A stretch of 64,000 nt of DNA, from the NCBI GenBank assembly GCA_032209605.1, contig JASFXZ010000027.1, positions 9,443,372-9,507,371 on the forward strand, read 5' to 3'. The stretch comes from Mactromeris polynyma. Its lineage: Eukaryota; Mollusca; Bivalvia; Venerida; Mactridae. Shown here one piece after another: positions 1 through 11,700 of this stretch. How positions within the stretch are numbered: position 1 is the first letter of the stretch; each line of letters opens with the position of its first letter. A model generated the notes under the pieces. The model was not told the origin of the DNA. It saw nothing but the letters and a program-made list of their open reading frames with translations, and searched no databases. The position numbers and the translations under genes were made by a program.

Positions 1-165
1 TCTGACCCATCTGCTGGTCACGTTAACTCATGGTGACCGTTTGCCTACTTTCCTTGTACCTGGCAGTGAATGATATGAATCGGAAAGTAAATGTGCTCCG
101 ACAGAAGGTATCTCATAGGTCAGAATTGGCTGGCCCTTTAAGGGATGATACTAAATAAAAACTTT
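1..165 (+). mobile_element. SINE body, truncated by the window edge
   Basis: This stretch matches the 3' body of the complete SINE at about 10895-11150: the same order of blocks (TGGTGACCGT-like, CCTGGCA..GA..ATGAATC, AAGTNAATGTGCTC, CATAGGTCAGAA, TGGCTGGCCCTTTAA) followed by an A-rich tail. The tRNA-like head would lie left of the window. Confidence 0.6.
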
Positions 166-219
166 TCTCTACTGTTATCCATGCTAATGTTCTCTAATGG
201 AACACCATTACATGTTCGT

Positions 220-400
220 AGCGGATCCATGGTCCAGTGGTAACGCGCTGGAATAATCCAGGGATTGCAGCGCTCCACCACTGACATTACTAACATTCGT
301 TCGGACAGGACTTTGAAAAACCAAGGTCCCGTGTACGATGCTTAACATCGGGCACGTAAAAGAACCAGGTGTACATCTGGAACTGGGGCAACTTCTGTAT
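220..400 (+). mobile_element. tRNA-like SINE, second family, degraded
   Basis: An A-box-like segment (TGGTCCAGTGGTAACGC) is followed about 70 bp on by CGGACAGGACTTTGAAAAACC, the phrase AAGGTCCCGTGT and GGGCACGTAAAAGAACC. From general knowledge of invertebrate SINEs, blocks of this kind (a gac.tt.aa.ccgaGGTCCCGTGT body and a GCACGTtAAAGAaCC tail) recur in molluscan tRNA-derived SINEs. No clear B box remains. A 101-codon open frame starting inside it at 338 is most simply chance. Confidence 0.5.
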
Positions 401-1700
401 CATGCACTATTCTCCAAAAATCTGCTTTATATTCTTCCAGAGGTGTCGCCCATATTGGAAACCGATGGCGACGATAAATTAACGCAAATGCACACAATAC
501 ATGCTTTCATTACATCAATTGATACGATTTGCTTACGCATGCATTTATTGTTCAATCATCTGGCAAGTGTCTGGGGTTCACAATTATTATATTTACAAAA
601 ATGTAGTGAAAAACAAAGAAATATTGATACACTTATAATTTAAATGGCAGTGAAATGTTTTAATGATTGTTGAAGCATTTTACATTATGTTAGATTCCCA
701 AATTTAGACCTCTAGAAGTAGTATTGATTGTGAACGCCTTAGTGGTAATACGTACTTCAAATGAGACTCCAAATTGCCTCTAATAATCGCGTCATTTGGT
801 CGAAATTTGCGAGTACGGTTTGGTACATTGCTCGCGGATGTGAAGTATATAAAATAAACACGTTTTAAGGCTCTCAAAGTGAATTCATTTTACCTTTGTT
901 TGTGCAAAGACTTTGAATCGTAATTGTAAACAATAGATAGCTAATGTACTGTTGACTAGGTAATTTTGATCAAACACATTTTAATCAGCTTATTTGCATA
1001 AAATCCACTCAGACAAACAACGTATTTGCATATATAGAAAGAAACATTGTACAATCAAATCTTAACTCACATCTCGTTGTAGATAATTTCAGTATGCTTA
1101 GATCACAGTTTGCACTATCCTTACATGGATTGAGTCTGTTACATTGGACGCGGTAAGATAAAGTCTGATTGATTCGATTTCGTCTGAATTGTCACTCCGA
1201 CGCTCACTCGGCAATCGTCAGAATCACTTGAACGCTTGCATTTAGAATTGGCTTTAATTATACATAATCGTTGTTGTACGAACAATAATAGAGGATTGTG
1301 ATGGGGACGGCTTTGTTTGATGAAGTAATATTGATTTGTGATCGGAATGTAACTGTTGTCCTTCCAGTCACAATGTATACATCGTCGGAATCTTGTACAG
1401 ATTTTCTGAATTTCTATACGCTATATTGAAGTGAAAACTTACAAAGAAAACGGCGGGACATTTAATTGTGTTTTATTTTGGAGGAAAGAAACTGTCGTTT
1501 GACCATTACAGGTGACAGAGGGATTGTGTGGTGTTTTTTTCTGTATTTTTTCTGGCTTTGAAACCATTTACTATCGATTGTAACGCTAATTCCGAATAAT
1601 CACGCGAGTTTTTATCTTGAAAACGACAAATTACGAAGAAGTGATTTTCTGCAGCACGTTTTAAGAGTTTGACTGTTCGGGCGACCGTCAATAGCACTGT
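401..1700. other. Intergenic and upstream region of the gene at 1701
   Basis: No conserved coding sequence was recognised. It includes the likely promoter and 5' UTR of the gene starting at 1701. A TATA-like string (TATATAAAATAAA) lies near 845, too far upstream to assign with confidence. Confidence 0.3.
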
Positions 1701-4700
1701 ATGATGGAGAACACCACGGATTCTGGAATACGGCTTCCGGAGCTGGTTCGACACATTGACCGCCTCCTCAAGTCGAAAGAAAAGGTATATTAAACATAAA
1801 ACACATGTTTGTTTTTAAATCCTAGTTTATGTTTAAGCAGTGTTTTAAATATGAATAGAATAAAATCACAGTGTTACAAGCTAAGGAAAGAAGGAAATGT
1901 TTCAAGACCGCGGATCCTCTATCTCAGAAAACAATATTCTGCCACAATCTGTGCTTATCTATACATATCATGGATCGTTTAATTATTTATTTATTTTTTG
2001 TAAATTCGTATTGAACTATTAAATATTAACAAATTTATTCTGATACATTGTACATTCAGGTTTTCATAAATTTGTTGTGGGCATAAATTTCGGTCTGTCT
2101 AGTTTGCTCAGTTTGTAGAGCACTCCACTGCCAACCTTGAGGCACAGTATGTTCGAACCTCGGGTGTGGCGTACGTTCTCCGTGTCAGTTAGACAGGTAT
2201 CTCAAGGCTGGTTGGTAATCAACCCAGGAACACTGGGTAGGTCAGTTTGCCGCTGTACATGCCGACATGCTGTTGAAAAAACGGCGTTCAGCGGTAACAC
2301 ACCAGTTATACTATTCCTCCTGTAATCTACATACAACGTATTATCATTGATCTACGTCATACTGTTTAAGTTTCACTTCACTGTGTCCTTCGATCATTGC
2401 TTCAAAAGGAACGAGGTTTATATTGATGTACAATTCATGAAATATTGAAAACGACATAAACTTTCCATTGTTATCAAACAGGTTTTTTTTCGTATTTAAA
2501 AGCACAAAATAACCCAATTCGTAATTTGAAATTGCATTTTCAAACGTTCAATAATAAATATACTGTCGCTGCGTGATTTAATGAAGCAATATAGAGTCTG
2601 CATACTGCATTATTAAAGCACTTATTCCTGTGTTGAATAATCTTTCAAACGGACCAGTTTGTTTAACAAAGACACCATACTGCATCTATCAGCGTTAGTC
2701 TATTGTGTCTGAACACATTAATCTCCGTTATCTGTCGTGAAAGTTATTTTGAACAGTATTTATGGGTTTAACATAATGAATAACAGCAGTGCGCCAAACG
2801 TGACAATTTGAACTGTCTTAGTTCTAAAGCATATTGTTGATTATGCTTACCCCACTATACTGGGCCTATAACATCTCTCCGATCCAGAAGTTGTGTAGAG
2901 TCCGTGATTGTTGTCTTGTATTCAGTCGTTGGCATCATACTCTGGTCAATGAAAAAAGTCCAATCTACTCTAATTATGTCTAGCATGTAACCCTTACCTA
3001 ACAATTATTTGTTAAGCCTTAACTGAACAGTGCATACTGGGTGGAAGTGCTGACCCGCATGTACTATTTCACATAATATTATATATGGAATCCTCACCAC
3101 ATTATGGCGAACTGACCTGACACGACGAAAGTGATTTTAACAGGTTTACGTAGACCGTTTTCGATATTCCATGTCGTTTGAAACCTAAATGTTATGTGTT
3201 ACTGTAATCAATATCAATATAAGTATCCAGTAGCTTTTTCAAAATTATGTGAAATACTTCTGTACGTGGGGTTAGCACTTTTAACCAGTATACAAGTATG
3301 TGGCCGATTTGAAATGTAATATTTTCTGTCACTAATAGGTACAAAATATGAATGTAGGCTACACACGTACATTAACATTTATACGGACAATATCGTTAGA
3401 TTGCATTTAAACTCAATTTAATTTCAGAATTAATATCACATTTAAATTTAAATATAGCCAGTCTCAATCCATGAAAAGTTCAATAAAGTTTACACATGAA
3501 TATTTAGAGGGCTTCTCAGTAAAGACTAATAGCCCGTTTTGTCAAGTTGCTGACTATTAATTGAACGATAAATAGTATCGATCTAGTATTTATTGACAGT
3601 TTATCTAATAACAGAAAATTAGACATGCTATTTTGTGTGCATGAACACTCGACGGTACGCCCATATCACAAACTTGCGATCGACAAAACCTCAAAAATAA
3701 AACAATTATTAAAACTTACTTTGTTATAATACAATGTATATGATATACACAGTAATAGCTGGCCGATCTCGTAACTTAATATCATAAAAGTAATTTGATA
3801 TCAGTTTATTTATGGTATGATTTGACAAGAACAATTTAATCACGTTCTCATATATTCGTGTTCACTCGGCTATTTCCGTTAAAGCCATAACGCCGAGATT
3901 GTAATGGAATTAAACGAGAACTGATATAAGTAACTGTCTGTGATTAATATAACAAGAACAAAACAGAAAACAAGCAGCGAATAAATGTCTCCTTAATTGA
4001 AATATTTTGGTTTATTACAGAGAGGTCTTCTTGATATTATCGAGACGTTGGAGAAGGAATATGAATGTGAAAAGCAAGCCGAGAACCAACCGGATGTTGT
4101 CAATAAGGATTTAAGTGAAAAGTTGGGAGAAAAGAGTGTGTCACCTGTAAACGCGTGTGACGACAAGAAAGAAAGCTGTGTTAAAGACAAAGATACAACA
4201 CCAGGTGACACAGAACGAGTTGTTCCCTTTCTTCCGGACATTCAAACATCTTCACCGCTTCGTCCTACTGAACTTCTTTGTCGCATTCTCGGTCGAACTA
4301 AAAAGATGAAACCAGAGATTTTCATACCAAGCATGACGCTACCAAGAGCCAGTGATTCTAGTCAGTGTTCAGTCAGAGATAGTAGAACAGCATCACCACG
4401 TAAAAATGTCAGCAACAGAAGAAATAATCAAGAGACGAAAAAAATACCACATTTTAACTATGAGCACGGCGACGGACAGCGCAGGAATTTACCTGGTCAA
4501 CCGGAACTGATACGTCTACTAACGGAACCGGAAATGCATCTTGGTGGCGCAAACGCTTCCAACCCTGCTGATGGAGAACATAACGCACAGAACATGTGGC
4601 TGTCATTGTATGGAGGAACAGTAAGTCCACCACTGATTGACAAAAACCAGCAGAAAAGAAACAAACGAAGAAAGATGTTGTGCAAATATTGCAAAAGATC

Positions 4701-5136
4701 GCCCGGTGATCATCAAAAATGGTGTGTGTACTACACGGACATCCGGGACTTTAATGAACCGAAATTAACATTAGTTGGATCGTTTACAGACGACGATTTA
4801 GGTCTACAACCCAATGTTGATAACGAGACTGACAAGGTTGACATTAAAAGATCAAAAACTACCTTGGACGAAACGGCAATTAAGCAAGATTTGCCGGACT
4901 ACAGTTCTTTACACCGAGACGTTTACATCCGGGCATTAGCTGATTCACAAGCGCGCTTAGTAATGAAAAACGCTCACGACTTCGTGGGCCAGACAACAAA
5001 ATCGTTTGTATTTTCATACTTCCAAAAGGGCGTCGGATTTAAAAGACACATAATTAACGATGAAATGAAGCATGTTTTTGGTAAAAATCACACGGATTTT
5101 ACTGAATATTACAAATTTCTTTCAAATTCGGATTAG
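1701..5136 (+). CDS. Uncharacterised 399-aa protein with a C-x2-C/H/C motif
   Basis: Two exons: 1701-1784 (28 codons, ATGATGGAG start, donor AAAG|GTATAT) and 4021-5136 (acceptor TTTATTACAG, stop TAG). The intron is phase 0 and the joined frame is open for 399 residues. The N-terminus (RLPELVRHIDRLL..., then a charged helix LLDIIETLEKEYECEK across the junction) looks alpha-helical. The middle is polar, low in complexity and probably disordered, with SP/TP sites. A lysine/arginine patch (KRNKRRK) precedes a compact cysteine/histidine motif, C249-x2-C252-x6-H259-x3-C263, which could bind zinc. The C-terminal 80 residues are again helical (SLHRDVYIRALADSQARLV). The basic patch suggests a nuclear protein, but this is inference. 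I do not recognise the family. The gene is convergent with the CUB/LDLa gene. Confidence 0.75.
2097..2320 (+). mobile_element. tRNA-derived SINE in intron 1
   Basis: The head shows a typical A box (TAGTTTGCTCAGTTTGTAGAGCAC) and, 33 bp later, a B box (ATGTTCGAACCTC). The body ends with GCTGTTGAAAAAACGGCGTTCAGCGGTAACACACCAG, a tail type known from molluscan tRNA-derived SINEs. It lies in the sense orientation within the intron of the 1701-5136 gene. Confidence 0.75.
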
Positions 5137-5214
5137 TAAAGTTGGTCATTTGTTCTTGTTGATAGTGCTACGCATGTTTGTTTTGTTTTTGTTTTTTACT
5201 ACTTATGAATATAA

Positions 5215-5220
5215 AATAAA
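5215..5220 (+). other. Polyadenylation signal AATAAA
   Basis: Canonical AATAAA 79 bp after the stop codon of the 1701-5136 gene. It is the first such hexamer downstream, so the 3' UTR is probably short. Confidence 0.6.
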
Positions 5221-5332
5221 ATTGGCTATCTATATGGCACGCCTTAATTTCTTCGCACTTCTTCAAAAACGTTGTTTTGGACGTAACCTGAAATAGGAAT
5301 TTGTTACAAACATCAAGTATCTTGTCTTAAGT

Positions 5333-5338
5333 TTTATT
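5333..5338 (-). other. Polyadenylation signal of the CUB/LDLa gene
   Basis: TTTATT on the plus strand reads AATAAA on the minus strand, about 430 bp after the stop codon of the CUB/LDLa gene. It lies only about 115 bp from the signal of the convergent gene, so the transcripts end almost back to back. Confidence 0.5.
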
Positions 5339-5764
5339 ACAAATGTACAAAAATGCTTAAATAGTACAATATACAATTATTACAAGTAAATATGAATTTC
5401 ACCGGTACACAACTGGATTTATAAACGTCTGCATGAACTTGATCAAGATACATACATGTGCATAACTTAAGGCATGACAGTTTGATCGCTGGCTCAATCA
5501 TGTTGCATTACTTGACACTAAATAAGAATTGGCATGAAATCAAGACAACATACGCACACATAGAATGCGTCAAATAATGTTCAGTAAGTGTTGAGCTGTC
5601 GAAACAACACAAAAAGCTGAAGATTTGTAGTAAATCAGTCAATTTTGGATTCAAGCGATGATGTGTCGCCCACTAGAACGTCCTATTTCAGCAATATTTG
5701 GTAATATGTTCCACTGATGCTAGCGAAAGAAAGTCCACCATGCATTCTAGTCGAACTGAATTCA

Positions 5765-8700
5765 TCAATTCTGATGGTACGGAGAAATATACGTCACTTC
5801 CGGTGGCGCTGTTATCCAAACATGGCGGCCACTCATCTTTTCCGGTTTAGGATTATACGGTCCATTTACAGAATATGTAGATGTAGGTCGATTGGGGACA
5901 ATGTCGAAGACTGGCTGAAGGTGTGACCTTGGACGGTAATAATGAATATCCGTCTCAATTTCTTCGTCGGGTGATAAAGTACCATCCTGCAAAACACGTT
6001 CGAGTTGTAATTAAGCGTTTTTTTCATTACAATGTGATACAGATACCAACACACTGTATAACTAATTAACAAAGAATATACGTTGATCCTTGAAAAAAAC
6101 GATCATATCAGTTATTCGCTGTATCCATAATGACTTTTGTACAAAATGTGCGTTTAGGTATTAAAAATATGCTCCTTATAGTCGAGTGTTCTTTATAAGC
6201 AATGTTAACTTTAACTGCTAGAAAACAGTGGTTGAACTGGTAATGGGGCAAAGTTATGGAATCTGCCGCCTGTTTATATATCAGTCAGTAAAAACAAAAA
6301 GAGAGCCGATAGAACATTTATGAGTGTAAGACAGTGATATGTTGTCAACATGGTAGCTCGTATCACAGAGATATAACTGCCTACAATATGTTTTGACAGA
6401 AATATGTCGTAAACTATGTTTCAAGTTACTCACCGAGTTATCGTGTAGATGTCTGGTGCTCCCCGATTTCCCCTTTTGTTTCTTACAGTAACAAACACAA
6501 ACAATCAGACCAATGATAGCTAGTAAGAACACTACCCCACCCACTGCAAGTCCAATGATAGCGGGGGTGGATAGACCACATTCGTCACTAGCGTCTGTAC
6601 AATCTTTATATCTGTCGCAGACGAGACGATCAGATATACAACGTTTGTTTGATTTACACTGGAACTCTGTATCGTAACAAACACCATCATCGTCTGTAAT
6701 AAAAACATTGATTTGAAAGTACAGTCGAAGTCATCGGGTCCGAAATTTTATTTCAAAGAATCGAGGTTTCGTTTCACAGGGCAGTTGCTAATAATTGATA
6801 TAGGCATTTTCAGTTATTTATGAAATACATAGTTTATAATATATTTTAAAACTCCAACCATTGCGGAAAGCCGTCAACAGAAGTCGGAACCCGTCTGAAG
6901 CATCTTCGTGATCACTTCTAAATCTGATTGTAATGATGTTACCAGACGATGTGTAACTTGTAGCTAATACAGTAGCAGTACATACTCGTCGATCTAATCC
7001 TGAAAAATACAAGACGTGAATGAGTATCATCCGGATATGTCATATAGTTCGAATAATACAGGGTTTCGAGTAACCCATTCCAACTCGAAATGCCTAAGAA
7101 GATGCGTTCCATAATCAAGGGAGTTAACTGACGTGCATGTAGTTATGTGAAAGGGTATAGGAGTATGATAAACAAAATACGAAACAAACGAGCAAATTCA
7201 TTTGTGATATATATTCATATTAGCATTTTATTTATTCGTATATAAATTAATGACACTTATAGATATAATTAAGTACATACAGAACACAATATAAAAAGCA
7301 CTCGGTCATGACTCAAGATGCGGTAAAATAAACAACAAGAAGCATCGTTGTCTACAAATGCAAACACAATGTCAAAATGTATACGCAATTGTAGTTCGTT
7401 TTATCATTATCTACATTTTAAAATATCCAAGTATGAACCAATGCACTGAATCGAAATACTGAACGTCGCATTCGCTAATACAATACACACTGAATCGAAA
7501 TACTGATCGTCGCATTCGCTAATGCAATACACACTGAGATTGATGCACTGAATCGAAATACTGAACGTCGCATTCGCAATACACACTGAGATTGATGCAC
7601 TGAATCGAAATACTGAACGTCGCATTCGCAATACACACTGAGATTGATGCACTGAATCGAAATACTGAACGTCGCATTCGCAATACACACTGAGATTGAT
7701 GCACTGAATCGAAATACTGAACGTCGCATTCGCAATACACACTGAGATTGATGCACTGAATCGAAATACTGAACGTCGCATTCGCAATACACACTGAGAT
7801 TGATGCACTGAATCGAAATACTGAACGTCGCATTCGCAATACACACTGAGATTGATGCACTGAATCGACATACTGATCGTCGCATTCGCAATACACACTG
7901 AGATTGATGCACTGAATCGACATACTGATCGTCGCATTCGCAATACACACTGAGATTGATGCACTGAATCGAAATACTGAACGTCGCATTCGCAATACAC
8001 ACTGAGATTGATGCACTGAATCGACATACTGATCGTCGCATTCGCAATACACACTGAGATTGATGCACTGAATCGACATACTGATCGTCGCATTCGCAAT
8101 ACACACTGAGATTGATGCACTGAATCGAAATACTGAACGTCGCATTCGCAATACACACTGAGATTGATGCACTGAATCGACATACTGATCGTCGCATTCG
8201 CAATACACACTGAGATTGATGCACTGAATCGAAATACTGAACGTCGCATTCGCAATACACACTGAGATTGATGCACTGAATCGACATACTGATCGTCGCA
8301 TTCGCAATACACACTGAGATTGATGCACTGAATCGAAATACTGAACGTCGCATTCGCAATACACACTGAGATTGATGCACTGAATCGACATACTGATCGT
8401 CGCATTCGCAATACACACTGAGATTGATGCACTGAATCGACATACTGATCGTCGCATTCGCAATACACACTGAGATTGATGCACTGAATCGAAATACTGA
8501 ACGTCGCATTCGCAATACACACTGAGATTGATGCACTGAATCGACATACTGATCGTCGCATTCGCAATACACACTGAGATTGATGCACTGAATCGACATA
8601 CTGATCGTCGCATTCGCAATACACACTGAGATTGATGCACTGAATCGAAATACTGAACGTCGCATTCGCAATACACACTGAGATTGATGCACTGAATCGA

Positions 8701-11700
8701 CATACTGATCGTCGCATTCGCAATACACACTGAGATTGATGCACTGAATCGAAATACTGAACGTCGCATTCGCAATACACACTGAGATTGATGCACTGAA
8801 TCGACATACTGATCGTCGCATTCGCAATACACACTGAGATTGATGCACTGAATCGACATACTGATCGTCGCATTCGCAATACACACTGAGATTGATGCAC
8901 TGAATCGACATACTGATCGTCGCATTCGCAATACACACTGAGATTGCCATGGCAATGTATGTCGACCAAGACGGAGCTTGAATTAGCTGCAACATGCATG
9001 GTCACAGTCCAGAACAATGTTTGCTTTCAACAATATTTGCTCGTGAAATGACTACGTATGTCGTTTTACCTGGTATACTGTCAGGTTACAAAACAAAATG
9101 ATAATTATATTATGATAGCATGGCCATGTATTGACATTGTATCTACGTGTTTAATTTGTCCATCACTGATTCATACAGTGGTCATAACGCGTTGTAGACA
9201 CGGATTTGCGTTTAAATCTATTTATTTCACTTCTTTTGCGTTTTCATATATTGTTTCTGATCACTCTCGATGACTTCTTTCCAGGTTAACAGATCTGTAC
9301 GCGGCTCATTCAGCGAGTGTGAAGTTCGCGCTTCAACCTGGCCCATGTTGGGCGCTTGGCCCCTTCGGATCACAATCCCTCACAAGGCCACATACTAGAT
9401 CCGCCGGTCGTTGTACGTCCGTACAAAACCAATACTAGAAAACTTTACCTGGAAGTATATTGTCAACCAATTCTGGACCGTCGTATATTTGCAGAAAGTC
9501 AGCTGTGCAATCTGCGCCTCCATCAATTAAACTCTTCGGTATTTTGACTTCGAAAAACTTATTTTTTGGTGCCTTCACTCGTAAAACACAATCCATTGAA
9601 TTATGGTAAATCTACAATGAATCGAATGAACACTACATAGATAGTGCATGTTAGTTCGAAATTGTTTCCATCATTATAACACAAATCCTGACATCTAACA
9701 TATACATTGTATATATGAGCGCTGCTATGGGATTTACAACCTCATCTATAAGTGACGTCATTTCAAGAAAACGTAAAATGTAATGTCACTATTTGCAAGC
9801 AGGAAACAATACTTACTACACATGGTCACTTCGTTTTCATATTGCCATATGTGGCTGTCAGTACATGGTGACGTCACATGTGACATTTTCTGGAAATGAC
9901 ATCACTTAATGAAGAGGTTGGAAATCGTAGTGCGGTGTTCATATATAACAAATCACAAACGATTCATCCCGGCGCTTTGATTCTCTTACCGACAAAACTC
10001 ATGAACAGCAATGAAACAGTGTACGCATATTTAACAGACAACTAATACAGGCAACTATGTATTAAAACATACTTCGGAGAAGACCGAATATGCCAAATTC
10101 TCCGACATTTTTACCTCGGAAAACAAAGGAATAGTACAAAACTTATCAATTTTTATACACGAAAGTATGGAAAATAGAGATGCTGTTTATTAGTTTCGAT
10201 AATAGTTACATGCTGTATGATGCATTACCTGTAGTTTGCTGATGGGTAATATTGCCTTTTGCAATATATTTTTTAAAAAACAACAGATAATTGGAAAAAA
10301 CTTTTTACTATTATCAGTAATTGTAATTTATTATTTATGAGACAAAAACGTTACATGTGTGAAAATTAAATTACAAAAAAACGTTCACTGATACTGGTTA
10401 ACTGAGATTGAAATTATATAAATGTTGACAAGTTGATCGTTACATGTATGGGGATTATGACGGAAGTATGGGGATAACTTGTGGGCGATACTTGACCTGG
10501 GTAAATGTACATTTGTATTCCATCGTACAGTTAATTTTCACTCAAATAAAATAAAGGCCATCTCATTAATTAGACAATTTTCCTAGATCAGTTTTTATTT
10601 TTCTTTCATAATTTACTTCGATATTTTATTTAGAATAATACAATGTACATGGTTTCGAAGAGTCCATTTCAATTTCACGTGTCTAAGAAGATACACCGGG
10701 ACCAGATATTTATTTCGGATGATTCCGAGTATTCGGATAGAAGGTTGTCGAACTAACGAGGTCTGACTGTATTACCTGATATTTGGTGAGCTCAATCCTC
10801 ACACTCTCTGACGCTAATCTGTCCATGTCAATCAGTTTACCACATTCTTCTTCCATAAAATCTGTAAAAAACATATCAATATATACAGTACAATCTTACT
10901 AATACCGTCCCCTGCGGCCGGGTGGGTAAGGAATCTGGAGGTCGAAGGTTCGAATCCCGGTATTGGTTCGTTCTGATATGGCCTGTTGGTGAGCCGCCAG
11001 CTCGTTCTATAATGGTTACCGTGTGCCTATCTACGTGGTGCCTGGCATTAAAGATTATGAATCAGGAAGTGAATGTGCTCAGAAAGTAGGTGTCCCATAA
11101 GTCAGAAATGGCTGGCCCTTTAAATAGGGATGGCACTATAACAAACAAACACTTTAATTTACTTTATACACAACATCGAAATTAAGACCGTACGTTTGTA
11201 TTCTCATGGACATTTCTTTCTTCCATATTTAACTCGATAATGAGACCACCTCACAACAAAGACCCACTTTCTTCAGCACCAATGGTGGTCTTGTTATGCA
11301 GATGTCACTGCGTACATAGGCCTACTGTTGACGTTTAGTATCAAACATTTCCCCAGAATCTCTACTGCATGCAATGTTCACTATGCTCGTTGTTTGGCAA
11401 TCCCCTTCATAACTCTCGGTTAATCGGACATCAAGTATGGTAAAATCTATGTCTATTATGTCTGTACTGAGTCATGAAGTAATTAGGACTTACAACTCGT
11501 GATATCTAGAGGTGGTTAAATATCTTTGCAAAAATGGAATCGATGGTTTTTGGCCTGGGGCTTTAGCCCAATGCCATAGTATCTATGCTACATTTTAGAT
11601 GCTGTACATGAGACCTTATTTGCCTATGTGCGAAGAATGCAGTTAACTACTCGGGGAGTTAGTTGTTCAGCACATGCCACTTTACATTGCGTAATAAAAA

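Noticed and set aside
338..643. 101-codon plus-strand frame as a gene
   Set aside because: It begins inside a SINE-like body and has no recognisable domain or splice partners.
7407..9017. Three overlapping long minus-strand frames (478-536 codons) as a repetitive secreted protein gene
   Set aside because: They follow from a stop-free 52-bp unit whose length is not a multiple of three. All three frames are equally open, and the array lies in an intron.
10895..10970. A genuine tRNA gene
   Set aside because: Only the promoter boxes are convincing; the cloverleaf arms are poor and a SINE body follows. The same holds near 2110, 54130 and 61262-61333.
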